Below are positions 21,194 to 28,984 of a DNA stretch of 34,083 nt, in pieces. The position numbers and the translations under genes are program-made. Numbering within the stretch: position 1 is the stretch's first letter; every line of letters begins with the position of its first letter. This stretch comes from CAYRVX01 sp964642165 (lineage in GTDB: Bacteria > Planctomycetota > Phycisphaerae > SM23-33), in assembly GCA_964642165.1 (NCBI GenBank), contig CAZXOC010000047.1:1-34083 (forward strand), given 5' to 3'. The notes under the pieces were generated by a model, which did no database searches, had not been told where the DNA came from, and saw only the letters and a list, made by a program, of their open reading frames with translations.

Positions 21194-22291
21194 TCATCGT
21201 TCGGGCGACGTGTTTTTCTTGACCTTATCGCCCGGTGCGGGGCTGGGGAGGGAACGGATCTTCTCGGGAAGCTGATCTCGCTTGAGCCTGCGCTTCTGGG
21301 TGAGCTTCTGGCCCAGTTCGACGGCCCAGTAGTCCGGACCGACCCGGAGAATGACCCGGCTGGGAGAGAGCATCTGGGGGTTGTCCGCTCGGGGCAGCGG
21401 GCGGTAGTCGACCAGGGCGATCGTGCCCCCGGCGAGGGTCTCGCCGGTCTCGTAGGAGCGCAACTGCCCCGTGGCGGTGTCCGAGACGAGCACTTCTTTC
21501 TTACTCTTCAGCTCCGGCAGTCCGACGACCTTGAAGCGCCCGGGGTCCGGCGGCGGGGTGGTGACCCTGGGCTTGGGCGAGCCGATCGGCCTCGGTTTCG
21601 GAACGGTGATCGGGCCGGTCGGCCGGGGGGCCACCGGCCGGGCTTGCCGCTGGATGTACGGCCGGAACAGGTCGCGGGAGGCGATCGCGTCGTAGAGCTT
21701 GCGCCCTTCGCTGTCCAGGTCGGTCGGCGCGGTGGTGGCCAGCTTGTCGGTCTTGGTCTTGCTGTCGAGGTTCTCCAGGACGAGCGTGATGTAGCGGACC
21801 TGGAGGTCGACCTCGTTGGTCTTGGCTTGCGGGCTGATGGAGAGGTTCTCCAGCCGGTGGAGATGGGGCTCCTGCTGGAGCAGGTAGAGGAAGTCGACGA
21901 TGTGCTCCATCCTGCCGCGAACGCGGATGCTCCGCCCGATCTCCTTGTACGCCCCGCGGACGCGCAGGCCGCGGAGCGGCTGGAGAGAGAAGTTGTCCAG
22001 GCTGAGCCCCGCCCGCTCGACCAGGGCCGTCAGCGTCGCGCCGACCTTCGCGCTGGCGCGCAGCTCGTCGCCATCGAAGCTCAAAGCGGCCCAGCCGGGG
22101 AGGCTCCTGGCCTTGGCCTCGATGTTTCGGCTGTCGGCCTGCATCTTGTTCAGCTTCTTCTGCAGGTTCCGTCGGGTGGCGTCCTTGTCCTCGAGCGAGC
22201 CGAGGTACATCTTCCGGACGCCCACGTAGCCGCCTCCCACGACCAGCGAGACGCCCACGATTCCTGCCAGCACTCGTTCCCGCGTGGTCAT
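21194..22291 (-). CDS. gspM: GspM/PilO-like protein fused to a GspC/PilP-like domain
   Basis: Predicted 365 residues, inner membrane, periplasmic C-terminus. A single membrane helix at about 8-26 is followed by a coiled-coil-like charged segment (33-62) and a ferredoxin-like domain (about 75-175) with 'SIRVRGRMEHIVDFLYLL', a pattern typical of PilO and GspM. A second part follows: 'YDAIASRDLFRPYI' (200-213), a Pro-rich linker (218-250), then a small beta domain (251-332) with 'GRFKVVGLPEL', 'VLVSDTATGQL', 'YETGETLAGGTIALVD' and 'VILRVGPDYWAVELG'. The 'RD-F-P' box plus small beta domain is the layout of PilP and of the GspC homology region, which binds secretin N0. This would explain why no separate gspC exists. 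The ATG overlaps the gspL stop (ATGA). The GspM part is fairly sure; the GspC/PilP part rests on pattern. Confidence 0.8.
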   Translation of the reverse strand: MTTRERVLAGIVGVSLVVGGGYVGVRKMYLGSLEDKDATRRNLQKKLNKMQADSRNIEAKARSLPGWAALSFDGDELRASAKVGATLTALVERAGLSLDNFSLQPLRGLRVRGAYKEIGRSIRVRGRMEHIVDFLYLLQQEPHLHRLENLSISPQAKTNEVDLQVRYITLVLENLDSKTKTDKLATTAPTDLDSEGRKLYDAIASRDLFRPYIQRQARPVAPRPTGPITVPKPRPIGSPKPRVTTPPPDPGRFKVVGLPELKSKKEVLVSDTATGQLRSYETGETLAGGTIALVDYRPLPRADNPQMLSPSRVILRVGPDYWAVELGQKLTQKRRLKRDQLPEKIRSLPSPAPGDKVKKNTSPER

Positions 22292-24270
22292 CGGCGCCTC
22301 TCCCTACCGTCCCTACCACCCGATTCTCGCATCTGGCGCATCAGGTCGCTCAGGGGCTTGTACTCGCTCGAGTCCAGGCGCCCGTTTCGGTTCCTGTCGA
22401 AGAGCCGCAGGTGCTTCCTCCGAACGTAATCATAGGCAGTCCGATAGGCGGTGCGGTACTCGCGGCTGTCCAAGCGGCCGTTCCGGTCGTGGTCGGACTT
22501 GCTCAGGACGTACTGGCGGATGTCCTGGATGACCTCTCCGGGAATGGCGGAGGATCCCGAGCCCTGGGGGGGGCGCCCGGGGGGACCGCGCCCGGGCGAC
22601 GGCGTGGGGGGCTGCGGCTTGGCGGCGGGGGTCGAGCTGCCGGGGTTCGGCGAGCGGGCCCCGGCCGGCGGCGCCGCGGCCCGGTGCGCCATCGCTATCA
22701 GTTGGTTGACCGAGTCGTCATCGCCCGGGCGGGGGATCGGCTTGACCGACGTCAGCTCGACCTCCATCTCGTCGTCCACGTAGACCCGCACGTCGGAGCT
22801 GTACAGGTAGCCGAACGAGTCCCGCGCGGTGGCCAGCCGCCCCGGCTGGAACCGGTATCCCGCCTCCGTGAGCCGCTTGCCCAGGTCCGTGATGACCTTG
22901 CTCTCCCGGGCCTTGACGGTAAAGGTCATCGAGCCGTCGGAGAACGTCTTCAGGTTGTTGACGTACGCGTCGGTGCACGAAGGGAACAGGGCCGAAAGGT
23001 AGGCCCAGTGGGTCAGCCACTCGCGGCTGCCCTCCCGCCAGGCCTTGATCCCGTCGACGCGCCGCTCCAGGCGCTTCAGGCCTCGCTGCTTCGTCTGCTC
23101 CTTGTTGACCTCGGCCCGGACCTTGTCGACCTTGGCCTGTTCCTGGCCGAGGTGAACGACGCCGGCGGTCACGCCGGCGGTGACGACCAGCAGGACGGCC
23201 GCCGCCGCGGCGACGGCGGCGATCTTCGGCCAGTTCCGCTGCTCGCGCGGGCGCTTGGGGTTCAGGAAGTCGAACGGCAGTTGGTCGGCCCCGCTGTGCC
23301 CGATGGCCAGTCCCAGCGCCGAGATGAAGGCCGAGGGATTGTCCGCGGGCCCCAGCCCCAGCGCCGAGGTCGGGTTGAACAGCTCGCAGGGCGCGCCCAG
23401 CCGGGCCGACAGCTCCCCGGCGGCGGTCTCCTCCACGCCCGTGCCGCCGGCGATGAGGATGGAGTCGATCTGGAACGCGCGGTCGACGGCCTCGTAGCTC
23501 TGGACGCTTCGCGCGACCTCCATCACGGCCGTGCGGACGCCCTGGGCGAGCTTGTGCGGATCGGCGCCCGCCTCGCCGATCTTGACCGGCACGGAGCGGC
23601 TGAACGACAGGTTGCTGCCGACCAGCATGTCGATCTCCGTTTCCTCGCAGCCGAAGTGCACGACCAGGACGGTCTCCTTGGAGCCCCGTTTGGTACAGGC
23701 GTCCACGCAGCGCATGTTCGCGTAGGGGCGCAAGCCCAGTCGCAGCAGCTTGACGCCGGCGGCCTCGGCGATCCGCCGGTAGCGGTCCACCACCGGCAGT
23801 CGAATCGCCCCGACCAGCACCTCCACGCCCGGCGAGGGCGCCTCCTCCGCCTGCGCGGCGTCGACGTCGTAGTGGCTCTCCACCGTGAAGTCGATCACCG
23901 CCTCCTCGGGGCGGAAGGGCAGCTCCTTCTCCATCTGGAACTGGACCATGTTGGCCAGATCGTCCTGCGAGGTGCCCGGCGGCATCGTCACCGGCTTGAG
24001 GACGGCCTCGGCTCGCGTGACGTTCATCAGCACGCCGATGTTCTTGAGGCGCAGGTCCTTCAGCGTGCCCGCCAGCAGGGCACCGACCTCGCGAGGGTTC
24101 TCGATGTCCATGCCCTCGGGCATGGCCACGGCCGCCAGCTTCAGCACGCGGGTCGCCCCGGCAACGCGCTCGGCGTAGACCACGCGAAGCTGCCGGCCGT
24201 CGAAGTCCACCGCCGCAAACCGCCGCGCGCCGGGCGAGATGCTCTTGATGCTATCCAGGACGGAAGTCAT
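22288..24270 (-). CDS. gspL: GspL, PilM-PilN type, with a C-terminal EF-hand pair
   Basis: Predicted 660 residues. Residues 17-335 are an actin-like ATPase-fold domain of the PilM type ('FAAVDFDGRQLRVVYAE', 'MVQFQMEKELPF', 'VLVVHFG' at 201-207, 'ILIAGGTG' at 271-278). Then come the PilN-type junction 'LPFDFLNPKRPREQR' (331-345), one membrane helix (about 349-373), a charged coiled-coil-like stretch and a periplasmic domain to about 510. In a T2SS this is GspL, which links the GspE ATPase to the periplasmic parts. Beyond the family's usual end are a Pro-rich linker (533-573) and two EF-hand loops: D593-x-D-x-N-G-x-L-D-x-x-E604 and D625-x-N-x-N-G-x-L-D-x-x-E636. These would face the periplasm and probably bind calcium. 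The start overlaps the gspK stop by one base (TAATG). Confidence 0.88.
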   Translation of the reverse strand: MTSVLDSIKSISPGARRFAAVDFDGRQLRVVYAERVAGATRVLKLAAVAMPEGMDIENPREVGALLAGTLKDLRLKNIGVLMNVTRAEAVLKPVTMPPGTSQDDLANMVQFQMEKELPFRPEEAVIDFTVESHYDVDAAQAEEAPSPGVEVLVGAIRLPVVDRYRRIAEAAGVKLLRLGLRPYANMRCVDACTKRGSKETVLVVHFGCEETEIDMLVGSNLSFSRSVPVKIGEAGADPHKLAQGVRTAVMEVARSVQSYEAVDRAFQIDSILIAGGTGVEETAAGELSARLGAPCELFNPTSALGLGPADNPSAFISALGLAIGHSGADQLPFDFLNPKRPREQRNWPKIAAVAAAAAVLLVVTAGVTAGVVHLGQEQAKVDKVRAEVNKEQTKQRGLKRLERRVDGIKAWREGSREWLTHWAYLSALFPSCTDAYVNNLKTFSDGSMTFTVKARESKVITDLGKRLTEAGYRFQPGRLATARDSFGYLYSSDVRVYVDDEMEVELTSVKPIPRPGDDDSVNQLIAMAHRAAAPPAGARSPNPGSSTPAAKPQPPTPSPGRGPPGRPPQGSGSSAIPGEVIQDIRQYVLSKSDHDRNGRLDSREYRTAYRTAYDYVRRKHLRLFDRNRNGRLDSSEYKPLSDLMRQMRESGGRDGRERRR

Positions 24271-25679
24271 TATTGCAATCGTTCCTCTTGCTCGATGTTG
24301 ATGGGAAACGGCATGCCCAGACGAGTCAGGTCCCGCTGGTACACGATCCGCGGAGAGCCCATCGCCACGTCAATCACCGCTTCGATGGTGCGGAACTGCC
24401 CGCACGGCCACCCGTACGCCGTGCAACGCACACGGAACTGGCGGCTTCGCGTCGTCAGAAGCGGCGCCATCTCCTTAAACCTATCGGCAGATACGATGTT
24501 CTCAGTATAGGGCCAAGCCGGGCTCGACATCGTGGCCGGGTCCAGCGTGCCTCGGGCGCCGACCACGCGCTCGGCGACGTCCTCGTCGAAGCCCGGCAGG
24601 ACGGCCAGCACCTCGGCCGGGGCCGTGTTGACGTTCACCAGGCCCTGGACGATCGGGCCCTGCGTCGTTAGTCGGTCCAACACGTCCGGCAGTTCCCGCG
24701 CCCCCACGCCGGAGTCGATCCACTGACCGGCCTTCTGCCGCCGGCCGTGATCCTGCTTCAACTGGTAGCGCATCTCCAACAGCTCGGCCGGATGGCGGAA
24801 GGTAACGCGCTCCTGCCGGCACAGCTCGACGAACTCGACGGTCTCCTCCGGCAGCCCGAGCCCATCTATGTTCCTTGCGGTATTCAGGTTAGCTCGTCTT
24901 TTGCCTTCGCTGTCGACGTTGAACTCGTACGACCAGACGGTCGCTATGCCCAGCAGCCCGCGGTTCAGCATGCCATCGGCGTTGTCCGGGGGGAAGGAGT
25001 CCTCGCTGTCGCCCTCGCCGTCGTCCTCGTTGTCCTCCAGCAGGCCGTTGAGGTTGTAGTCCTCGCCGTAGACCAGCGGGCCGTGAAATCCTTTGACCAG
25101 CAGCAGTTCCTCCACCGTCGCCAAGGGCCCGTTCTTGATCAGATAGGGGAAGGGAAGCTGGTCGTAGTAGTCCTGCTCAGCGCCCAGGGGGCTGGTGTCC
25201 TCGTCGCGGTCGCGATAATCGATGAGGCAGTCGGCCAGTTCCGCGGCCGCGCCTTGGCCCACGTCCGTCGACGCCTGCAACTCGCGGTCCAGCAGTAAGA
25301 TGAGTGTGTCCGGGCCGATAGCGTTCAGGTTGATTTTGGCCCCCTCGTCCGTCAGGCCGTGCCGCAGGTTGTCGGGATCGCCTGGATTGTGGGCGTAGAT
25401 GGTGAAGTACCAGACATTTACGCCATCGTCTGCGACGAGCTGGCCTTGAAACAGATCGGGGTTGTCGTACCAGATCTCCAAGTCGTCCGCGGCGGCCTTG
25501 ATGATCGCCATCACCCGACGCAGCCCGCTCATGGCAGTAGCGTAACCTTGGTGTTTTCTGGAACTTGCCGTTGCTGCTGTGATCTCCGCCCGCGCCCGAT
25601 GCAGCAGGATCCCCGCCGCCATCGCCGCCAGGGCGATGATCACCAGGACGCCGACCAGGATGGTGCCGTGCCTTCTCAC
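24270..25679 (-). CDS. gspK: GspK, minor pseudopilin at the pseudopilus tip
   Basis: Predicted 469 residues from a GTG at 25679 that overlaps the gspJ stop (GTGA). The frame is open further upstream, but the GTG gives a short class III leader, 'MRRHG', followed by the hydrophobic helix 'TILVGVLVIIALAAMAAG'. There is no Glu at +5, which is characteristic of GspK. 'KINLNAI' (115-121), 'DCLIDYRDRDED' (150-161), 'ATVEELLLVKG' (187-197) and 'VNVNTAPAEVLAVLPGF' (348-364) match the helical domains of the family. An acidic insertion at about 205-240 ('YNLNGLLEDNEDDGEGD', 'PPDNADG') looks like a calcium-binding acidic loop. It helps make the protein longer than the usual roughly 330 residues. GspK caps the pseudopilus with GspI and GspJ. 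Confidence 0.9.
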   Translation of the reverse strand: MRRHGTILVGVLVIIALAAMAAGILLHRARAEITAATASSRKHQGYATAMSGLRRVMAIIKAAADDLEIWYDNPDLFQGQLVADDGVNVWYFTIYAHNPGDPDNLRHGLTDEGAKINLNAIGPDTLILLLDRELQASTDVGQGAAAELADCLIDYRDRDEDTSPLGAEQDYYDQLPFPYLIKNGPLATVEELLLVKGFHGPLVYGEDYNLNGLLEDNEDDGEGDSEDSFPPDNADGMLNRGLLGIATVWSYEFNVDSEGKRRANLNTARNIDGLGLPEETVEFVELCRQERVTFRHPAELLEMRYQLKQDHGRRQKAGQWIDSGVGARELPDVLDRLTTQGPIVQGLVNVNTAPAEVLAVLPGFDEDVAERVVGARGTLDPATMSSPAWPYTENIVSADRFKEMAPLLTTRSRQFRVRCTAYGWPCGQFRTIEAVIDVAMGSPRIVYQRDLTRLGMPFPINIEQEERLQ

Positions 25680-26455
25680 CGCGACGTCCCTCGCAGCCCG
25701 CGGATGATGACGTTGCCCCCGAACGCCGCCGTGCCGCCCGGCAGGTAGACGACGCGCCGGGACGTCTCGTACGGGTAGTCCTCCGGCTCCAGGTCCTCCG
25801 GCAGCGGCTCGATGCCGAGAACGATCTCCACCGCAAGCGGCAAGTCCCCTTCTTCCCAGGAAGGCAGCCATTCGCCGACCTGGTTGTCCCAGTAGTGGAA
25901 AGTGACGAACCGGAACTGCGGGGCGATCAGTGCGCCCTCGATGTCCTCGCCTTCCTCGGCGACGGCTGCGGCAAGAACCCTCTGCACCGTTCGTTCCAGT
26001 CCTTCGATGACCTCATCGCCGTTCTCGTCCTCCCCGATGCGGAGGCGATAGCCCACCAGTTGGATGTCGTGCTGCGGAGCGATGGGTCTCTCGGTGATGT
26101 CTTCAGTAGCCCAAACCCCTTTGCCAGGCAGGTTTGCGGTCATGAAGCGCATTTCCATGGGCTGGCCGGCGAGCCCGGCCCCGAGGAACCGGTAGACGAT
26201 GGCCGAGCGAAGCTCCTCGGTGATCCGGTCCATCACTCGCCGCTGCGCGGCCGTCGCCTGAGCGGTCTGCAACTGGTCGGTGAAGCTGTTCCGCGCCGCC
26301 GTAATGGCCTCGTAGAAGGCCAGGGCCGCCGTCATCAGGCCAACCGTAAGAGCAACAGCCAGAACTACTTCCAGCAGCGTCATCCCGGAGCGCCGCCCCC
26401 GGCCGAACCGCGCCGCCCCCGGCCGACGCCTCGGCGCCAGGACCCTGCCCGCCAT
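25676..26455 (-). CDS. gspJ: GspJ, minor pseudopilin
   Basis: Predicted 259 residues. An Arg-rich leader ends 'RRSG' with the prepilin peptidase cleavage after Gly24. The mature end is 'MTLLEVVLAVALTVGLMTA' with Glu at +5. After the helix come 'RRVMDRITEELRSAIVYRF' and, near the end, 'IIRGLRG', in keeping with the GspJ fold. The ATG at 26455 sits 4 bases after the gspI stop. An in-frame ATG at 26476 overlapping gspI is also possible; neither has a strong ribosome site. GspJ, GspI and GspK form the tip complex of the pseudopilus. The assignment as J rather than another minor pseudopilin rests on length, gene order and the N-terminal pattern. Confidence 0.83.
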   Translation of the reverse strand: MAGRVLAPRRRPGAARFGRGRRSGMTLLEVVLAVALTVGLMTAALAFYEAITAARNSFTDQLQTAQATAAQRRVMDRITEELRSAIVYRFLGAGLAGQPMEMRFMTANLPGKGVWATEDITERPIAPQHDIQLVGYRLRIGEDENGDEVIEGLERTVQRVLAAAVAEEGEDIEGALIAPQFRFVTFHYWDNQVGEWLPSWEEGDLPLAVEIVLGIEPLPEDLEPEDYPYETSRRVVYLPGGTAAFGGNVIIRGLRGTSR

Positions 26456-26459
26456 GGTG

Positions 26460-26972
26460 TTACATCGCGAATTCATCTTCCGGCGGCCCTTCCGGCCCGG
26501 GCATCCCCGGCTCCTCGCCGGGGGCTTCATCGGTCATCAACTCCACCAGGCGATACGCGTAATCCTCCGCTTCGTAGCGAATGATGATCTCCACCCGGAG
26601 GAACTGAGGGATGTCCAGCCCCAGGAGCGTGTCTTCCTCCACCGGTTCGATGGTGGTCTCCCAGGTCCAGCCTTCCAGGGCCTCGTCCTCGTACGGCTCG
26701 GGTCCCTCGTCGGCCGGGACCCGCTGGCCCATCTGGATCTCGCTCAGCAGCGAGATGGCCAGGTCCGCCGCCTGGGCCTCCAACTGGACACGCCGGGCCG
26801 TGCGGAGGGCGATGTTGGTTGCCGCCAGAAGCGCCAGCGACGCGCAGAAGAAGATCGACAGGGCCAGCACCACCTCCAGGAGCACGACGCCCGAGCGACG
26901 CGCCCAGCCGCCGGCGGCCGGCTCGCCACGCCCGGCGGCGCCTCGGCCCGTGCTGTGTGCCCGGCCGATCAT
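26460..26972 (-). CDS. gspI: GspI, minor pseudopilin
   Basis: Predicted 170 residues. The leader ends 'ARRSG' at 28, and the mature N-terminus 'VVLLEVVLALSIFFCASLALLAA' has Glu at +5, the standard prepilin peptidase site. The downstream helix 'AQAADLAISLLSEIQMGQR' and the small size match GspI. A short acidic, Pro/Gly-rich tail ends the protein. The ATG overlaps the gspH stop (ATGA), so translation is probably coupled. It would nucleate the tip complex with GspJ and GspK. Confidence 0.85.
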   Translation of the reverse strand: MIGRAHSTGRGAAGRGEPAAGGWARRSGVVLLEVVLALSIFFCASLALLAATNIALRTARRVQLEAQAADLAISLLSEIQMGQRVPADEGPEPYEDEALEGWTWETTIEPVEEDTLLGLDIPQFLRVEIIIRYEAEDYAYRLVELMTDEAPGEEPGMPGPEGPPEDEFAM

Positions 26973-27676
26973 AAGGCCTCGGCCTCCGCGTCAATTAGCT
27001 CTTGCTCTTCCTGCTCGGTGGGCGTCAGGATGCGCAGCGTAATCGTGCCGGTCATCCCGTCCAACTCGATCCGCCCGATCCGAAGCTCCGTATCCTCGCG
27101 TCCGGCCAGCTCGATGATGGCCGAATCGTGCGACCCATCAGGGTAAAACGTCAGCGGCTCAAGGATCTTGCCCTCTTCGGACTCCAGTTCGCTGCCGTCC
27201 TGGTAGATCAGGGTCCGCAAGGCGCTTTGCCCGATCCGCTGGCACCGCACGACGCGGACCAGCTCCCGGGGCAGGTGAAGCGTCAGCCCGGTCGACGAGT
27301 ACGGCAGGAAGCTCCCCGGCTCCTCCAGGGGTTTCGGCTCCCAGGCCAGGTTCGGATCCAGCGTCTGCGGATCGAACACGAGGCGAATGCGACGGCCGCG
27401 AGCGGCGGCCTCCGCCCGAGCCCGGCGCAAGATCGACTCGAATTGCCGCGCCCCCTCCGGCAGCTTCTGCCCGCGGAGCCAGCCGCCGAAGGCAAAGATG
27501 CCTGCACTCAGCAGCAGGAAGACGATCGCCACGGCCAGGATGATCTCCACGAGCGTGAAGCCCGCGTCCTGCCCACGGCACGTCGTCCGGGCGCCTCGCC
27601 GGGGCGCGGCGTCAGGGGCCCGTGCGGGTCGGCCTGTTCGCCCGACTGAGAATGTCGTCATTGCCGCCATGGTCAT
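26969..27676 (-). CDS. gspH: GspH, minor pseudopilin
   Basis: Predicted 235 residues. A long basic leader ends 'GQDAG' at 39, then 'FTLVEIILAVAIVFLLLSAGIF' with Glu at +5. The following 'LPEGARQFESILRRARAEAAARGRRIRLVF' is the usual GspH helix and first strand; 'FYPDGSHDSAIIEL' matches the later strands. The start is uncertain: ATGs at 27676, 27670 and 27661 are all in frame, and all overlap the end of the preceding gene. I took the first, which has a weak GGCGG just upstream. The tail is rich in Glu. GspH sits between the tip complex and the GspG fibre. Confidence 0.85.
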   Translation of the reverse strand: MTMAAMTTFSVGRTGRPARAPDAAPRRGARTTCRGQDAGFTLVEIILAVAIVFLLLSAGIFAFGGWLRGQKLPEGARQFESILRRARAEAAARGRRIRLVFDPQTLDPNLAWEPKPLEEPGSFLPYSSTGLTLHLPRELVRVVRCQRIGQSALRTLIYQDGSELESEEGKILEPLTFYPDGSHDSAIIELAGREDTELRIGRIELDGMTGTITLRILTPTEQEEQELIDAEAEAL

Positions 27677-28298
27677 TCCGCCCGTTCGGGCCGTTCGACC
27701 AGAGCCGGTACGGCCGGCCCGCCGCTTCCCCGCCTACCGACTCGGCGGGCTTGTAGCTCAACGGATTGCCCCAGGGATCCACGGGGACCTGCACGAGGTA
27801 CGGCCCGGCCCAGCGCCGGGCGCCCTGCTCGCCTCCCGATCTCGGCGGCGTCACGAGCGCCCGGAGGCCGCCTTCCTCCCGCGTCGGATACCGCCCCATG
27901 TCCATCTGGTAGCAGTCCAGCGCTGTTCCGACCTGCTGCATGCGGAGCCGGGCGAGCGTTCCCTGTGCCGCCAGCCTCCTCGCGCGGAGCCAATACACCC
28001 CGGCCAAGCTGATGGTCGCGTGCCCGGCCAGGAAGATCAGCGAGCAGATCAGCCCGGCGACCGCCATGCCGCGCCCGTCCTTGCGCCCGATCAGCACGGT
28101 GAGGGCCACGGGGATAGCCGCCAGGCAGGCCAGGATCCCCACGACGGGGACGATGCCGCAGATTCCCAGGACCATGGCGGCGACGGCCCAGGCCCGGTTC
28201 GGTGGCGGGGCCATCCCGACGGGGGGCGGCGGGGGCATCCCGCCCGGCGCAGCGCCGGCGGGGACCTGTCCGCCGCGATCGTCCCGGGGCGCGTCCAT
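27612..28298 (-). CDS. GspG-like periplasmic domain on a DUF4190-type membrane region
   Basis: Predicted 228 residues. The C-terminal part (about 113-216) is a GspG pseudopilin head: 'LARLRMQQVGTALDCYQMD', 'GRYPTREEGGLRAL', 'RWAGPYLVQVPVDPWGNPL', and the calcium-loop region 'YRLWSNGPNGRNDHGGNDDI'. Instead of a cleavable prepilin N-terminus, it has a Pro/Gly/Met-rich start and two membrane segments (about 36-70 and 77-104) resembling DUF4190 ('AWAVAAMVLGICGIVPVVG', 'GRGMAVAGLICSLIFLAG'). No prepilin peptidase site is visible, so it probably cannot join the pseudopilus like GspG. It might be an inner-membrane partner or decoy of the pseudopilus. The start ATG has GGAG 7 bases upstream. It follows gspG by 116 bases and overlaps gspH by about 65. 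Confidence 0.78.
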   Translation of the reverse strand: MDAPRDDRGGQVPAGAAPGGMPPPPPVGMAPPPNRAWAVAAMVLGICGIVPVVGILACLAAIPVALTVLIGRKDGRGMAVAGLICSLIFLAGHATISLAGVYWLRARRLAAQGTLARLRMQQVGTALDCYQMDMGRYPTREEGGLRALVTPPRSGGEQGARRWAGPYLVQVPVDPWGNPLSYKPAESVGGEAAGRPYRLWSNGPNGRNDHGGNDDILSRANRPTRTGP

Positions 28299-28329
28299 GG
28301 GTCCGCTCCGTATGGTCGAATCGGCTCAC

Positions 28330-28395
28330 GGGCGGCGCAGCGCCCCCCGCGAACGGTCCGGCGCCTTGGTGCCGGCCGGGGGCGGCGCAGCGCCC
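28330..28395. repeat. Pair of 16-bp direct repeats carrying a GGCGC-A-GCGCC dyad
   Basis: GGGCGGCGCAGCGCCC occurs at 28330-28345 and again at 28380-28395, in the 116-base space between gspG and the next gene. The core GGCGCAGCGCC is an almost perfect palindrome, and a third core copy lies at 28246-28256 inside the next gene. As RNA hairpins just after the major pseudopilin gene, they could lower downstream expression or protect the gspG message. That role is inferred. Confidence 0.6.
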
Positions 28396-28414
28396 GGCGG
28401 GAGCACGGCCGCCG

Positions 28415-28894
28415 TCAGCCCATGGCCTCTTCCGACGCTGCCCACTCGGCGTTGCGGATGTCGTCCTCGGCGCCGTTGTCGTCCTGCTCGTTCGGCCCGT
28501 TCGACCAGAGCTTGAAGGGCACGGTCTTGGCTTCCTCGGTGCCCTCCTCGGTGACCTGGTAGTTGAGGGCCTGTCCCCAGGCATCGACGGGGTCGCGGGT
28601 GAGATAGGGTCCGGCCCAGTTCTCGCCGGTCTTCTCCTCGTCGAACTCCGGTTTCGTCCGGAGGGCCTGGAGGCCGCCCTCCTGCTCCGTGGGGTAGTGG
28701 CCGATGTTGTCGTTGTACACGTGCAGCGCCTGGGAGATCGCGTCGACCAGGCGTTGGGTGGTGTCCCTCTTGGCCTTCTTGTTGACGCCGCTGTAGGTCA
28801 CGACGGCCACGCCGGCCAGCATGCCCAGGATCGCCACGACCAGCAGAACTTCGAGCAGCGTGAAGCCGCGGCGGCTCTGCTTCGAGTGCTTCAT
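28415..28894 (-). CDS. gspG: GspG, major pseudopilin
   Basis: Predicted 159 residues. The leader 'MKHSKQSRRG' ends at a prepilin peptidase site, and the mature end 'FTLLEVLLVVAILGMLAGVAVV' has Glu at +5. The head has the GspG pattern 'ISQALHVYNDNIGHYPTEQEGGLQAL', 'WAGPYLTRDPVDAWGQALNY' and 'FKLWSNGPNEQDDNGAEDDI', the last being the loop that binds calcium in characterised GspG proteins. The ATG at 28894 was chosen over one 21 bases upstream because AAGGAG lies 8 bases before it, the best ribosome site in the operon, as fits the most abundant pseudopilin. GspG polymerises into the pseudopilus that pushes substrates through GspD. Confidence 0.95.
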   Translation of the reverse strand: MKHSKQSRRGFTLLEVLLVVAILGMLAGVAVVTYSGVNKKAKRDTTQRLVDAISQALHVYNDNIGHYPTEQEGGLQALRTKPEFDEEKTGENWAGPYLTRDPVDAWGQALNYQVTEEGTEEAKTVPFKLWSNGPNEQDDNGAEDDIRNAEWAASEEAMG

Positions 28895-28902
28895 TCTGAC
28901 AG

Positions 28903-28908
28903 CTCCTT
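28903..28908 (-). promoter_or_regulatory. Strong Shine-Dalgarno site of gspG
   Basis: AAGGAG on the minus strand, 8 bases before the ATG at 28894. It decides the start and suggests gspG is translated more strongly than its neighbours. Confidence 0.65.
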
Positions 28909-28984
28909 CCCGCACGTTCCGTGCTTCCTTCGCGATGGGTTGTCGATGAGTCAGCGGTTTCGGGTTCCTTCTCGCCCGGCCCGG

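Noticed and set aside
22355..22515. Dockerin domain at the end of GspL
   Set aside because: There are two acidic loops, but the spacing and flanking residues do not follow the dockerin pattern. A plain EF-hand pair is the safer call.
21194..24270. Reading the cluster as a type IV pilus system because of the PilM/N/O/P-like proteins
   Set aside because: The full GspG-H-I-J-K pseudopilin set, including GspK and a calcium-loop GspG, and the absence of PilT favour a T2SS. PilM-PilN-type GspL is a variant of the platform.
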